In this document: piece by piece, positions 35,488 to 45,280 of the stretch
How the letters are laid out: every line of letters begins with the position of its first letter
How positions within the stretch are numbered: position 1 is the first letter of the stretch
Origin: Dechloromonas sp. ZY10
GTDB taxonomy: Bacteria > Pseudomonadota > Gammaproteobacteria > Burkholderiales > Rhodocyclaceae
NCBI RefSeq assembly: GCF_041378895.1
Contig: NZ_CP144212.1
Location: 399,001-463,000, forward strand
Reading direction: 5' to 3'
DNA length: 64,000 nucleotides
Notes under the pieces: generated by a model
What the model saw: the letters and a program-made list of their open reading frames with translations, nothing else
What the model was told of the DNA's origin: nothing
The model's database searches: none
Program-made: the position numbers and the translations under genes

Positions 35488-37221
35488 TTATTCGGCTTGT
35501 GCGATCGCCGCGTGGGGCTTGATGAAAGCGATCAGTTCGTCGGCGGGCAGTGGTTTGCTGAACAGGAAGCCTTGCAGCAAGTCGCACTCCTGCTGCTGCA
35601 GGTAAGCCTGCTGCCCGGGAGTTTCGATCCCTTCCGCCACCAGTTCCAGTCCCAGCTTGTGGCCAAGGGCAATCGTCGCCGAGCAGATTGCGGCGTCGCT
35701 GTGGTTGCTTTCCAGATCCTTGACGAAAGAGCGGTCGAGCTTGAGCCGGCGGATCGGCATGTGCTTGAGATAGGCCAGCGAGGAATAGCCGGTTCCGAAG
35801 TCGTCGATCGCCAGGGTGATCCCGGTGGCGGCGATCTGGTGCAGCAGGGCCAGGGTCTTGTCCGGGTTCTGCATCACCGCGCTTTCGGTGATTTCGATTT
35901 CGAGATCGCCCGGCGCCAGGTCGTAGCACGCCATTGCCCCCTGAATCAGCAACAGCAGGTTCTCGTGGCGTAATTGCTGGGCCGAGACATTGATCGACAT
36001 CCGGATGTCGAGCCCGGCATCGCGGAAGGCGCGGGCGTGGTGACAGGCTTCCCAGATCACCCAGTCGCCGAGCGGCTGCATCAGTCCGGATTCCTCGGCA
36101 ACCGGGATGAAGCGGGCTGGCGAAACATTGCCGAGCTTGGGGCTGTTCCAGCGCAACAGCGCCTCCACTGCGCTGACTTTGCCGCTGCTGGCATCGATCT
36201 GGGGCTGGAAGTGCAGGCTGAACTCGGACAGGCCCGGGGCCATCGATGCGATTGCGTGGCGCAGGGTGTTTTCCAGTTGCAGGCGTTCGCCGGCGCTGGC
36301 GTTCATCTTCGGCGCATAAAACTGGTGATTGTTGCGCCCGGCCTTCTTGGCGTAATACATCGCCGTATCGGCATTGCGCAGCAGGGTGCCGGGGTCGGGG
36401 CCGTCGTCCGGGTAGAGCCCGATGCCGATGCTCGGAGTGGCGTAGAGGATGTGTTCGGCCACCTGATAGCTGTCGGCCAGGTTGCCTTGCAGTTTGGCGG
36501 CAATCCGGGCCGCGATCAGAGGGTCGTCGAGGTCGGGCAGCAGGACGACGAACTCGTCGCCGCCCAGGCGGGCAACCAGATCGGTTGAGCGCAGGGTTTG
36601 CCGCAGCCGGGTCGCGACTTTCTGCAGTAGTTCATCGCCGACATGGTGGCCGAGCGAATCGTTGATGTTCTTGAAGTTGTCGAGGTCGATCAACATCAGC
36701 GCCAGCTGCTTGCCTTCGCGGTCACAACTGGCAATTGCCTGTGACAACTGGGTTTCGAAGGCCATCCGGTTGGGCAGCCCGGTCAGCGGGTCGTGGTAGG
36801 CCAGATGCGTCAGGCGTGCGGTTGCTTCCTTGCTGGCCGTGATGTCGGTAAAGTTCGCGACGTAGTGGGTGATGACTCCGGCGTTATTGAAGATGGCTGA
36901 AATCGACAGCCACTTCGGGTACATGCTGCCATCCTTGCGTTTGTCCCAGATCTCTCCCTGCCAGCCGCCACAGCGCTGGAGTGTCCGCCACATCTCGCCG
37001 TAGAACTCGGGGGTGTTGCGCCCCGAGGCCAGCATGCCCGGATTTTGCCCGAGGACTTCCTCGGCGCCATAACCGGTCAGGCGGGTGAAGGCCGTATTGA
37101 CGGCGATGATGCGATTGCCGGCATCGGTAATCAGTACCGCTTCCTGGCTCTGCTCGAAAATCCGTTGCAGAACGGCTTCGGGAAGCTCTTCAATGCTGGC
37201 GGGGAGAGGTTGGGCGAACAT
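35488..37221 (-). CDS. PAS-GGDEF-EAL protein (c-di-GMP turnover)
   Basis: The 577-residue soluble protein has a PAS domain (about 10-135), a GGDEF domain (about 140-300) with intact GGDEF in RLGGDEFVVLLP, and an EAL domain (about 320-565) with EALLRW, EITES, DDFGTGYSSLAYLKHMP and AEGIE. Both catalytic motifs look intact, so it may make and break c-di-GMP depending on the PAS signal. The PAS domain is redox- or ligand-type without a visible haem His. It starts 10 bases after ychF on the same strand, so it may ride on that transcript. Confidence 0.94.
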   Translation of the reverse strand: MFAQPLPASIEELPEAVLQRIFEQSQEAVLITDAGNRIIAVNTAFTRLTGYGAEEVLGQNPGMLASGRNTPEFYGEMWRTLQRCGGWQGEIWDKRKDGSMYPKWLSISAIFNNAGVITHYVANFTDITASKEATARLTHLAYHDPLTGLPNRMAFETQLSQAIASCDREGKQLALMLIDLDNFKNINDSLGHHVGDELLQKVATRLRQTLRSTDLVARLGGDEFVVLLPDLDDPLIAARIAAKLQGNLADSYQVAEHILYATPSIGIGLYPDDGPDPGTLLRNADTAMYYAKKAGRNNHQFYAPKMNASAGERLQLENTLRHAIASMAPGLSEFSLHFQPQIDASSGKVSAVEALLRWNSPKLGNVSPARFIPVAEESGLMQPLGDWVIWEACHHARAFRDAGLDIRMSINVSAQQLRHENLLLLIQGAMACYDLAPGDLEIEITESAVMQNPDKTLALLHQIAATGITLAIDDFGTGYSSLAYLKHMPIRRLKLDRSFVKDLESNHSDAAICSATIALGHKLGLELVAEGIETPGQQAYLQQQECDLLQGFLFSKPLPADELIAFIKPHAAIAQAE

Positions 37222-37231
37222 GCCTTTTGGA

Positions 37232-38323
37232 TTAGACGTTGAACAGGAAGTTCATTACGTCGCCATCCTGGACAACGTATTCCTTGCCTTCGGCGCGCAT
37301 TTTACCGGCTTCCTTGGCGCCGGCTTCGCCCTTGTAGGCGATGAAGTCGGCGAAGGCGATGGTCTGGGCGCGGATGAAGCCTCGCTCGAAGTCGGTGTGG
37401 ATGACGCCGGCTGCTTGCGGCGCGGTATCGCCCTTGTGGATGGTCCAGGCGCGGACTTCCTTGACTCCGGCGGTGAAGTAGGTCTGCAGGCCGAGCAGCT
37501 TGTAGCCGGCGCGGATCAGGCGGTCGAGGCCGGCTTCGGAGAGGCCCATGGATTCGAGGAATTCGACCTTGTCGGCGTCTTCGAGATCGGCGATTTCAGC
37601 TTCGATGTTGGCGCACAGGGCGACCACTTCGGCGCCTTCGGCGGCAGCGTGCTGTTGTACTGCCGTCAGTAGCGGGTTATTGACGAAGCCGGTATCGGCG
37701 ACGTTGGCGGCGTAGAGCACCGGCTTGGCGGTGATCAGGCAGAAAGGCTTGAGGCTGGCCCATTCTTCCTTGGAGAGGTCGAGGGCGCGCACCGGCTTGC
37801 CCTGGTCGAGCTGGGTCATGCACTTTTCAAGCACGGCAACCAGGATCTTGGCTTCCTTGTCGCCGGCGTTGGCCGGCTTCTTGTAGCGGTTCAAGGCCTT
37901 TTCCACGGTCGACATGTCGGCGAGGGCCAATTCGGTGTCGATCACTTCGATGTCGCGGATCGGATCGACGCTGCCGGAGACGTGTACCACATTCGGGTCG
38001 TCGAAGCAGCGCACGACGTGCACGATGGCGTCGGTTTCGCGGATGTTGGCCAGGAACTGGTTGCCCAGGCCTTCGCCCTTGGAAGCACCGGCGACCAGGC
38101 CGGCAATGTCGACGAATTCGACGATGGCCGGCTGGATTTTCTGCGGCTTGACGATTTCGGACAGTTGCTTGAGGCGAGGATCCGGGACTTCAACGATGCC
38201 GACGTTCGGCTCGATGGTGCAGAACGGGTAGTTGGCGGCTTCGATGCCGGCCTTGGTCAGGGCGTTGAACAGGGTGGACTTGCCAACATTGGGCAGGCCG
38301 ACGATACCGCATTTGAGAGACAT
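37232..38323 (-). CDS. ychF: Redox-regulated ATPase YchF (Obg family)
   Basis: YchF is a conserved P-loop NTPase that prefers ATP over GTP and binds ribosomes and stress-related partners. The 363-residue protein has the P-loop [15 protein letters not shown], the DIAGL switch, an alpha-helical insertion and a C-terminal TGS domain ending in [10 protein letters not shown]. The length is standard. It is downstream of pth in a prs-rplY-pth-ychF order. Confidence 0.97.
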   Translation of the reverse strand: MSLKCGIVGLPNVGKSTLFNALTKAGIEAANYPFCTIEPNVGIVEVPDPRLKQLSEIVKPQKIQPAIVEFVDIAGLVAGASKGEGLGNQFLANIRETDAIVHVVRCFDDPNVVHVSGSVDPIRDIEVIDTELALADMSTVEKALNRYKKPANAGDKEAKILVAVLEKCMTQLDQGKPVRALDLSKEEWASLKPFCLITAKPVLYAANVADTGFVNNPLLTAVQQHAAAEGAEVVALCANIEAEIADLEDADKVEFLESMGLSEAGLDRLIRAGYKLLGLQTYFTAGVKEVRAWTIHKGDTAPQAAGVIHTDFERGFIRAQTIAFADFIAYKGEAGAKEAGKMRAEGKEYVVQDGDVMNFLFNV

Positions 38324-38361
38324 GGTGATTCCTTGAGAGAAAGTGGGCGAGCCGGGCGGCT

Positions 38362-38970
38362 TCAGGTCGGCTCGCGGCCTGCGGCTTTCGGCGGATGGCT
38401 CGCGCCGTGCAGATGTTGTTGGGCGCTGGCGTAATCGCCGGCGAGAAGGCGAGGCAGGGCCAGCTGGCAGCGGTGCAGGGCTTCGTCAATGGCCGGCATT
38501 TCTTCCTTGCGTGGCTGATGCAGCACGAAGTCGGCAACTTGTTGGGCCAGGCCGAGGCTGCGCGGATGGCCGATGCCGAGGCGCAGGCGCCAGAAATCGG
38601 CAGTGCCGAGCTTGGCCTGAATGTCCTTGAGGCCATTGTGGCCGCCGGTGCCGCCACCCTGTTTGATACGGATCGCGCCGGGGGCGAGATCGAGTTCGTC
38701 GTGAATGACCAGAATTTCGTCCGCAGTGATCTTGTAGAAATTGGCCAGTGCGGCCACCGCCTGGCCGGAGCGGTTCATGAAGGTGGTCGGCTGCAGTAGC
38801 CAGAGCTCACCGCTGCGCCCGGCCTTGCCGTAAAACTTGGTTTGCGGCGCCAGGTCAATGCGCAGTTCGGCGGCGATACGGTCGACCAGCCAGAACCCGA
38901 TATTGTGGCGGGTGGCTTCATATTCCGGTCCGGGGTTACCGAGGCCGACGATCAGGCGGGGTGCGGGCAT
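38362..38970 (-). CDS. pth: Peptidyl-tRNA hydrolase
   Basis: Pth cleaves the ester bond of peptidyl-tRNA dropped by ribosomes. The 202-residue protein has [21 protein letters not shown], split across the conserved Asn and catalytic His (about residue 20), [11 protein letters not shown] and [11 protein letters not shown] with the catalytic Asp, and GGHNGLKDI. It follows rplY by 208 bases including a terminator, so it may have its own promoter. Confidence 0.97.
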   Translation of the reverse strand: MPAPRLIVGLGNPGPEYEATRHNIGFWLVDRIAAELRIDLAPQTKFYGKAGRSGELWLLQPTTFMNRSGQAVAALANFYKITADEILVIHDELDLAPGAIRIKQGGGTGGHNGLKDIQAKLGTADFWRLRLGIGHPRSLGLAQQVADFVLHQPRKEEMPAIDEALHRCQLALPRLLAGDYASAQQHLHGASHPPKAAGREPT

Positions 38971-39123
38971 GCGGGATTCAACGGGCTCCGGCAGGAGCGG
39001 CAGGGGGTGAAATTTGCAAAGTCGCTAATATGCTAAATATCTGCGTGCTGTGCAAGGCGGGGTAACTGACTGCCTGCGGGGGCAACAGAAGGCGACTCGA
39101 TGCCGTTGTTGCCGCAGCAGGTG

Positions 39124-39160
39124 GCAAAAAGCCGCCGGCGGTAAAAACCGGCGGCGGCCT
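39124..39160 (-). terminator. Terminator after rplY
   Basis: An 11-bp GC-rich stem (GCCGCCGGCGG with CCGGCGGCGGC, one mismatch) around a TAAAAA loop is followed on the minus strand by TTTTT. It lies 20 bases after the rplY stop. Confidence 0.8.
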
Positions 39161-39178
39161 TTCGGGATGCGGCGAGGA

Positions 39179-39766
39179 TTACTCGGCAGCGGCTTCTTCA
39201 GCTGCGCCGCCCTTGCCGACGATGCCGACGACCACTTCGTCGCCATTGGCCAGAGCCTTGACGCCGGCCGGCAGCTTGACCTGGGAAACGTGGATGCTTT
39301 CGCCGGCCTTCAGTGCGCCGAGGTCGACTTCAACGAATTCGGGCAGGTCCTTGGCCAGGCACTGGATTTCCAGTTCGGTCATGACGTGGTTGACCAGGCC
39401 GCCGGACAGCTTGACGCCGGGGGCGGTTTCTTCGTTGATGAAGTGCAGCGGCACCTTGATGTGCAGCTCGTGGGTAGCGTCAACGCGCTGGAAGTCGACG
39501 TGATGCACGCGCAGCTTGTAGGCGTGAGCCTGATAGTCGCGCAGCACGACTTGTTCCTTCTTGCCATCAACAGAGATGTTGATGATGGCGGAGTGGAAGG
39601 CTTCCTTGCGCAGTTGCAGGTAGATTTCGTTGTGGTCCATCTCGATCATCACCGGGGCGGCTTCGCCACCGTAGATGATGCCCGGAACCTTGCCGCTGCG
39701 GCGCAGGCGGCGGCTCGCACTCGTTCCCTGCACTTGACGCGGTTGAGCGTTCAGATCGAATTGCAT
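39179..39766 (-). CDS. rplY: Ribosomal protein bL25 (CTC/general stress form)
   Basis: The 195-residue protein binds 5S rRNA in the large subunit. It starts [23 protein letters not shown] (split), typical of the CTC form, with a C-terminal beta domain ([20 protein letters not shown]) and an acidic Ala/Glu tail. The short bL25 of enterobacteria is about 95 residues, so this is the long variant. It follows prs, and a terminator ends the unit. Confidence 0.97.
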   Translation of the reverse strand: MQFDLNAQPRQVQGTSASRRLRRSGKVPGIIYGGEAAPVMIEMDHNEIYLQLRKEAFHSAIINISVDGKKEQVVLRDYQAHAYKLRVHHVDFQRVDATHELHIKVPLHFINEETAPGVKLSGGLVNHVMTELEIQCLAKDLPEFVEVDLGALKAGESIHVSQVKLPAGVKALANGDEVVVGIVGKGGAAEEAAAE

Positions 39767-39892
39767 TGCAATACTCCAGATTGGATTCCTGACCCGCGAC
39801 CAGGTCAGGAGGGTTGAAAAACAGAGCTTAGGATCAGGGTGCCTGGCGTTTGGAGCGGCTGGCTCAAGCTTCGGGCAGCCCGATCCTGGGTT

Positions 39893-40843
39893 TTAATCGA
39901 TGAACAGCGACGAGACGGAGTCGTCGTTGCTGATCCGGCGAATGGTTTCAGCCATGATTTCGGCAACCGACAGCTGGCGGATACGCGGGCTGGCGGCGGC
40001 GTCGTCACGCAGGGTAATGGTGTCGGTAACGACCAGCGCGTCGAGGTCGGAAGTGTTCACGCGCTCGACCGCCGGGCCGGACAGCACCGGGTGGGTGCAG
40101 TAGGCGACGACCTGCTTGGCACCGTGCTGCTTGAGCGCGGTGGCGGCCTTGCACAGGGTGCCGGCGGTGTCGACCATGTCGTCCATGATGATACAGGTGC
40201 GGCCTTCGACTTCACCGATGATGTTCATCACTTCCGAGACGTTGGCCTTCGGGCGGCGCTTGTCGATGATCGCCAGGTCGCATTCGAGGCGCTTGGCCAG
40301 CGAACGGGCGCGGACCACGCCGCCGTGGTCAGGCGAGACCACCATCGGGTTTTCGTAGTTCTGCTTCTTGATGTCTTCGAGCAGGATCGGCAGAGCGTAG
40401 ATGTTGTCTACCGGAATGTCGAAGAAGCCCTGGATCTGTTCGGCGTGCAGGTCCATGGTCAGGACGCGGTCGACGCCGGCTGCGACCAGCATGTTGGCGA
40501 CCAGCTTGGCGGCGATGGGCACGCGCGAGGAACGCGAGCGGCGGTCCTGGCGGGCATAGCCGAAGTAGGGGATGGAGGCGGTGATGCGACCGGCCGAGGC
40601 GCGCTTGAGCGCGTCGACAACGACCAGCAGTTCCATCAGGTTGTCGTTGGTCGGTGCCGAGGTCGACTGCAGCACGAAAATGTCGCGACCGCGGACGTGC
40701 TCCTGGATTTCGACGCTGACTTCACCATCGGAGAAGCGGCCGACATTGGCGCGGCCGAGGTCGACGTTGAGATGTTTGGCGACGGCTTCGGCCAGTTTTG
40801 GATTGGCGTTGCCGGTGAAGACCATCAAGCTGTTGTAGGCCAT
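39893..40843 (-). CDS. prs: Ribose-phosphate pyrophosphokinase
   Basis: Prs makes PRPP, the shared precursor of purines, pyrimidines, His, Trp and NAD. The 316-residue protein has [41 protein letters not shown] as the flexible loop, the PRPP-binding [10 protein letters not shown] and the C-terminal SVSSLF. The ATG at 40841-40843 (MAYNSLMVF) is the family start; the longer frame only extends into the leader. It is preceded by tRNA-Gln and an ispE-lolB group, a betaproteobacterial gene order. Confidence 0.98.
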   Translation of the reverse strand: MAYNSLMVFTGNANPKLAEAVAKHLNVDLGRANVGRFSDGEVSVEIQEHVRGRDIFVLQSTSAPTNDNLMELLVVVDALKRASAGRITASIPYFGYARQDRRSRSSRVPIAAKLVANMLVAAGVDRVLTMDLHAEQIQGFFDIPVDNIYALPILLEDIKKQNYENPMVVSPDHGGVVRARSLAKRLECDLAIIDKRRPKANVSEVMNIIGEVEGRTCIIMDDMVDTAGTLCKAATALKQHGAKQVVAYCTHPVLSGPAVERVNTSDLDALVVTDTITLRDDAAASPRIRQLSVAEIMAETIRRISNDDSVSSLFID

Positions 40844-40900
40844 GAGCAGATCCCGGGATTCATTCAGGACGTCGGCGTAAAGTCGCGGACGCAATGAAAT

Positions 40901-40926
40901 TCGGGCAGGTTTTTAGGCCTGCCCGA
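40901..40926 (-). terminator. Hairpin downstream of tRNA-Gln
   Basis: A perfect 9-bp stem, TCGGGCAGG (40901-40909) and CCTGCCCGA (40918-40926), lies 7 bases past the 3' end of tRNA-Gln. The following minus-strand bases are only weakly U-rich (ATTTC), so read-through into prs is possible. Confidence 0.5.
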
Positions 40927-40933
40927 AGGAAAC

Positions 40934-41010
40934 TGGCTGGGGAAGAAGGATTCGAACCTTCGAATGCCGGAATCAAAATCCGGTGCCTTGACCAACTTGG
41001 CGACTCCCCA
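40934..41010 (-). tRNA. tRNA-Gln (anticodon TTG)
   Basis: Read on the minus strand, the acceptor arms are TGGGGAG and TTCCCCA, the anticodon stem CCGGA/TCCGG encloses the loop TTTTGAT (anticodon TTG), the T-arm is GTTCGAATC, and CCA is encoded. It decodes CAA and sits between ispE and prs. Confidence 0.97.
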
Positions 41011-41131
41011 GTTGTTTCGTCAGTAGCGTTTGCTTGCTGACGAGGCGTGCATAATAGCTAGGCCTTTTAGGTTTGTCTACTCTTTTTTGAAAAAACTTAC
41101 AGAGGCATCGTTTTTTTTGATCGTTGCCGGG

Positions 41132-42001
41132 TCAGCCCAGGGGCGCCAGCGGATGCTTGTCCAGCCCACTGGCGATCCAGCTTTCAGCTGTGGCGCCAAG
41201 TGCTGCCTGCGCTTGTTCGGCGGCGGCACGGCTGGCGAATGTGGCGAAGAGGCAGGCGCCGGAGCCAGTCATCAGTGCACTCGGGGCAATCCGGCGGAGT
41301 TGGGCAAGGGCTGTGGCAACGGCCGGAAAGCGGGCGCAGGCAACGGCTTCCAGATCGTTGTGGCCACAGCCCGGTTGCCATGTATCTGCGGCCATTGGCG
41401 GGGTATCCCGGCGTAGTTCGGGGGCGCCAAAAATGGCTGCGGTCGGTACGCTGGCTGGCGGTCTGACGATCAGGTAGGTTGCGGGCGGCAGTTCGAGGTC
41501 GGTGAATTGCTCGCCGATGCCCTCGGCGAAGGCATTGCGGCCGTGGATGAAGATCGGTACATCGGCCCCAAGAGGAAGGCCTAGGGTTTCCAGTTCCGCC
41601 CGGGTGAGCCCGGTTTGCCACAGCTGGTTGAGTGCGAGCAGGACAGTGGCCGCATCGGAACTGCCACCTCCCAGGCCGCCGCCCATCGGAAGCTGTTTGT
41701 TCAGATCAATGGTGACGCCCTGGCGGCAGCCGGTGGCTTGTTGCAGGCGGAGGGCGGCGCGGACGCACAGGTCGTCGGCCGGGGCGACGCCGGGGGTCGG
41801 GGTGGCGAGAACGATGGCGCCATCGGTGCGTGGGCTGAAACGCAGGCGGTCATGCAGGTCAATGAAGCGGAATACGGTTTGCAGCAGGTGGTAGCCGTCG
41901 GGGCGGCGACCGACGACGTGCAGGAACAGATTGAGCTTGGCCGGGGCCGGCCACTCGCTGTCCCAGTCGTAAATTGCCGAGGGGGGGCAGGTGGGAGTCA
42001 A
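41132..42001 (-). CDS. ispE: 4-diphosphocytidyl-2-C-methyl-D-erythritol kinase
   Basis: IspE phosphorylates CDP-methylerythritol in the MEP isoprenoid pathway. The 289-residue GHMP kinase has PAPAKLNLFLHVVGRRPDGYH, the ATP-binding PMGGGLGGGSSDAATVLLAL and PSALMTGSGACLFATF. The length is standard. Its start overlaps the lolB stop by 4 bases, so they are coupled. Confidence 0.97.
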   Translation of the reverse strand: MTPTCPPSAIYDWDSEWPAPAKLNLFLHVVGRRPDGYHLLQTVFRFIDLHDRLRFSPRTDGAIVLATPTPGVAPADDLCVRAALRLQQATGCRQGVTIDLNKQLPMGGGLGGGSSDAATVLLALNQLWQTGLTRAELETLGLPLGADVPIFIHGRNAFAEGIGEQFTDLELPPATYLIVRPPASVPTAAIFGAPELRRDTPPMAADTWQPGCGHNDLEAVACARFPAVATALAQLRRIAPSALMTGSGACLFATFASRAAAEQAQAALGATAESWIASGLDKHPLAPLG

Positions 42002-42576
42002 GGTTCGCTCCTCCAGGTTTCGAGGCGCAGGCGCAGGTCGATCTGCTGCTGGCCGCTGTGAGATTGCAGGTCGAGGCGCTGGGGCAGGGCGTCAGGGTCT
42101 TCGTCGGCGTAGTCGTAGCTGATTTGCCAGCCGTTTTCGGCAATTTTCAGCGGTCGACCGTGGCGGTCGCTGGCCACGACCGGGCCGCGTGCCCTCAGCC
42201 AGTCGGCCAGGCGGCGCAGCGGCAGGCTGTGGCCGGTGACTTCCCGGAGCAGGGTTTCGCTGTCGGCGGCGGCATATTCGCGGCCATCGTCGGTGCGCAG
42301 GTGGCTGCGTTGAGGGCGGATCGTGATTTCGGCAATGCCTTGGCCGAGCGGTGTCATCAGCAGGATTTCAGCCTGCCCGGGGGCCTGCTGGAGCCAGCGC
42401 AACCGGCCGCTGGCCTGTTGTGCGGCAGCATCGGGGGGGCGGCTGGTCAGTGCAAAGCGGCCTTCCACGCTGAATGCCACCAATTGGCTGCGCGGCGGCA
42501 GCGGCATTTCACCCGGCGGCAGGGTCGAACAACCGCCGACCAGCAGGGCGGCCACGGCCAGCAGGCGGCGGATCAA
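41998..42576 (-). CDS. lolB: Outer-membrane lipoprotein insertase LolB
   Basis: LolB takes lipoproteins from LolA and inserts them into the outer membrane. The predicted product is 192 residues, with a signal peptide ending VGGC (lipobox Cys at about 16) and the LolB domain: FSVEGRFALTSRPPDAAAQQ with SGRLRWLQ and EILLMTPLGQGIAEI. I chose the TTG at 42574-42576, which overlaps the TPR gene stop (TTGA). The longer frame to 42681 would run through the upstream gene. A near-match of the palindromic repeat, CGGTCGACCGT, lies in it at 42151. Confidence 0.92.
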   Translation of the reverse strand: MIRRLLAVAALLVGGCSTLPPGEMPLPPRSQLVAFSVEGRFALTSRPPDAAAQQASGRLRWLQQAPGQAEILLMTPLGQGIAEITIRPQRSHLRTDDGREYAAADSETLLREVTGHSLPLRRLADWLRARGPVVASDRHGRPLKIAENGWQISYDYADEDPDALPQRLDLQSHSGQQQIDLRLRLETWRSEP

Positions 42577-44285
42577 GGCTGCAGCTTGCGCAGGGTATTG
42601 CGCAGCAGGTCGTTGTCCGGGTGTTGCTGGCTGGCTTCGCGCAACAGGCGGCTGGCTTCGTCGCGACGCTCCAGTGCCCACAGGACTTCGGCCAGGTGCG
42701 CGGCGATTTCAGGATCGGCCTTCAATGCGTGTGCCCGTTCGAGCAGTTCGCGTGCCTGGTGCAAATCTCCCCGGCGGTAATGCACCCAGCCCAGGCTGTC
42801 CATGATGAAGGGGTCGTCCGGGGCCAGCGCCAGCGCCCGGGCAATCAGACTCTGGGCTTCGTCGAGGCGAATGTTGCGGTCGGCCCAGGAATAACCCAGA
42901 GCATTCAGTGCGTGGGCGTGATCCGGTTTGACGCTAAGCAGGTGCTGCAGGCGGCTTTCGAGTTGATCGTGGCGACCCAGGCGTTCGCTGAGCAATGCCG
43001 CTTCATAGAGCAGTTCGGGGTTGTCCGGTGCCCGCTGCAGCGCGCTTTCAATCAGGTTCAGTGCTTCTTCGTGTTGCTGGGCTTCGCGCAGCAGTTGGGC
43101 TTCGGCGAGCAGGAGTTGGGTTTTTTCGCCGCTGTTGGTGCTGCGGGTTTCGCGCAGCATGGCCCTAGCCTCTTCCGGCTGACCTTGTTGCCATAACAGT
43201 TGCGCCAACCGCGAGCGGGCGGCGAGATACTGATCGCCCTGCGTGACCTGGCGGTAATGGCGGATTGCGATGTCTGGCTGCAGGCGGTCGTTGGCCAGCT
43301 GGCCGAGGAAAAAGTGAACGGTGCTCTTGTCCGGAAAATCGGTCTGCAACAAGTGCTCAAGCTGCTTGCGCCCGGTTTCGCTATCGCCTTGTTGCAGGGC
43401 CAGGATGGCAACCGGGTAGATGATTTCCGGGCTGTCCGGATGGTCACGCAGCAAGCGGTTAAAGTGAGCGCGCGCTTCGTCGTAACGTTTGACGCTGACG
43501 AGTAGTCTGGCCAGGGTCAGGCGGGCATCGCGGAGCCCGGGGTGGCGGCTGACAAATTCGAGCAGGGTGGCAGCGGCCTGCTCTGGCGACAACTCGGCTT
43601 GCAACTGGGTGCGCAACAGGGCTGCCGCTTCCCAGTCGGTTCGGCGGCTCAGCGCTTGCTCGATTTCGTCGAGGGCGCGCAGCCGGTCACCGGCGCTGGC
43701 AGCGGCCTGGGCCATCGCGAAGTGGGCTTCCGGCAGGCGGCGATAGGGCGCGGCGACACGGTCTACCAACTGCTGGACGGCTTTCTTGTCGGGATGCCGC
43801 AGCAGCATCCGGTTCAGGTGCATCAGGTTGCCGGCGAGGTTGGCCTGGTCCTGTTCGAGCAGCGCGCTCAGTTGCGGTGCCAGTTCGTCCAGGCGGTTGG
43901 CCAGTACCAGCAGCGACGAACGGGTTTGCCGGGCGCGCTGCGAATCCGGTTCGACACTGAGCCAGAGGTCCGACAGTTCGAGTGCGCGGTCGAATTGCCG
44001 GGCAAAACCGGCAACCTCGACGGCACGGGCGAGGACCTTGGGGTCGCGGGTACGTTGGGCCAGGTCGCTCCAGGCATCGAGGCCGAGGCGCAGGTCCCCG
44101 CGTTGCAGGGCCAGGTCGCCGAGCAGGGTCTGGAACACGGTGCGGGCCAGCAGGTCTTCGCCGCGCGGCTGCGCCTTGCGGGCCGCCGGCTTGGCCGGCG
44201 GGGGATCGTTGCTCGCAATGGCGCTGCCATGCAGCAGGGGCAGGACGAGGGCGAGAGCGGTGGCAAGGTACTTCTTCGGCGACAT
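42573..44285 (-). CDS. Tetratricopeptide-repeat protein, periplasmic
   Basis: The 570-residue protein has a signal peptide (about 1-24) and then about a dozen TPR-like helix pairs from residue 50 to the end. Examples are ALNLIESALQRAPDNPELLY, HAHALNALGYSWADRNIRLD and HYRRGDLHQARELLERAHAL. Proteins of this type next to lolB-ispE are common in betaproteobacteria, and a role in outer-membrane or lipoprotein assembly is often suggested but not shown. The ATG at 44283-44285 gives the signal peptide. Confidence 0.9.
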   Translation of the reverse strand: MSPKKYLATALALVLPLLHGSAIASNDPPPAKPAARKAQPRGEDLLARTVFQTLLGDLALQRGDLRLGLDAWSDLAQRTRDPKVLARAVEVAGFARQFDRALELSDLWLSVEPDSQRARQTRSSLLVLANRLDELAPQLSALLEQDQANLAGNLMHLNRMLLRHPDKKAVQQLVDRVAAPYRRLPEAHFAMAQAAASAGDRLRALDEIEQALSRRTDWEAAALLRTQLQAELSPEQAAATLLEFVSRHPGLRDARLTLARLLVSVKRYDEARAHFNRLLRDHPDSPEIIYPVAILALQQGDSETGRKQLEHLLQTDFPDKSTVHFFLGQLANDRLQPDIAIRHYRQVTQGDQYLAARSRLAQLLWQQGQPEEARAMLRETRSTNSGEKTQLLLAEAQLLREAQQHEEALNLIESALQRAPDNPELLYEAALLSERLGRHDQLESRLQHLLSVKPDHAHALNALGYSWADRNIRLDEAQSLIARALALAPDDPFIMDSLGWVHYRRGDLHQARELLERAHALKADPEIAAHLAEVLWALERRDEASRLLREASQQHPDNDLLRNTLRKLQP

Positions 44286-44443
44286 GAAAGTCTTTCGCGG
44301 GCGGTCAGGGTGTTCGTTAGAGCAGGAAAACCACGCAAGGTTTGCGATGTTACCGTGAACCGGTGGGCTGGATGCCGGCTGCCGGGGGTATTTACAATCC
44401 GGGGCGCGGCCGTTGGTCGTGATCAATTAGCCAGGAGTAAAAG

Positions 44444-45280
44444 ATGCCGGAATTGCCGGAGGTTGAGGTTTGTCGTCGGGGAATCGAGCCGGAGTTGCTG
44501 GCCCAGCCGATACTGGGAGTGGCGATCCGGGCTCCGCGCTTGCGTCTGCCGATTCCCCCCGAATTGGCCGAGTGGTTGCCGGGTTGCTGCATCGCGGCGG
44601 TACGCCGACGCGGCAAGTATCTGCTCCTCGACTGCCGGCGTGCTGACGGTAGCGGTGGCACCTTGATCATTCATCTCGGGATGTCGGGACATCTGCGCTT
44701 TGTCGCGCCGGGCGATCCGGTCGGCAGGCACGATCATTTCGATCTGTGTTTGCCTGGGCGCATCCTGCGCCTTTCCGACCCGCGCCGCTTTGGTGTGGTG
44801 ACCTGGCAACCGGGGGCACCGGAAGACAGCGCGCGACATCCCTTGCTGGCGGTGCAGGGGGTGGAACCGTTGTCCCCGGAATTTACGGTCGACTGGCTGG
44901 AAAGCGTATTTTCCCGTCGAGCCTCGCCCGTCAAGCCGGTCTTGATGGATAGCCATCTGCTGGTCGGAGTCGGCAATATCTATGCCTCGGAAAGCCTGTT
45001 TCGCGCCGGGATTTCGCCCTTGCGGGCGGCCAACCGGATTGCGCGCGGGCGCTTGGCGACGCTGGTGCAGGCGGTACAGGAGACCTTGAGCGAAGCGATC
45101 GCCGCCGGCGGCAGCAGTATTCGCGACTATGTTCATAGCGATGGCAGCAGCGGCTGGTTCCAGATCCAGGCCGCAGTTTATGACCGCGATGGCCAGCCCT
45201 GCCGCCGCTGTGCCGGGCTGGTCCGGCAGGTGCGCCAGGCCGGCCGCAGCACCTACTATTGCCCGGGCTGCCAGCGCTGA
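44444..45280 (+). CDS. mutM: Formamidopyrimidine-DNA glycosylase
   Basis: MutM removes 8-oxoguanine and formamidopyrimidines from DNA and cuts the abasic site. The 278-residue sequence starts PELPEVEV with the catalytic N-terminal Pro and Glu, has KYLLLD with its lysine and SDPRRFG, and ends in a four-Cys zinc finger (CRRC, then CPGC). The conserved SSIRDYVHSDG is before the finger. The last 25 bases overlap the convergent SRAP-like gene. Confidence 0.97.
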   Translation: MPELPEVEVCRRGIEPELLAQPILGVAIRAPRLRLPIPPELAEWLPGCCIAAVRRRGKYLLLDCRRADGSGGTLIIHLGMSGHLRFVAPGDPVGRHDHFDLCLPGRILRLSDPRRFGVVTWQPGAPEDSARHPLLAVQGVEPLSPEFTVDWLESVFSRRASPVKPVLMDSHLLVGVGNIYASESLFRAGISPLRAANRIARGRLATLVQAVQETLSEAIAAGGSSIRDYVHSDGSSGWFQIQAAVYDRDGQPCRRCAGLVRQVRQAGRSTYYCPGCQR

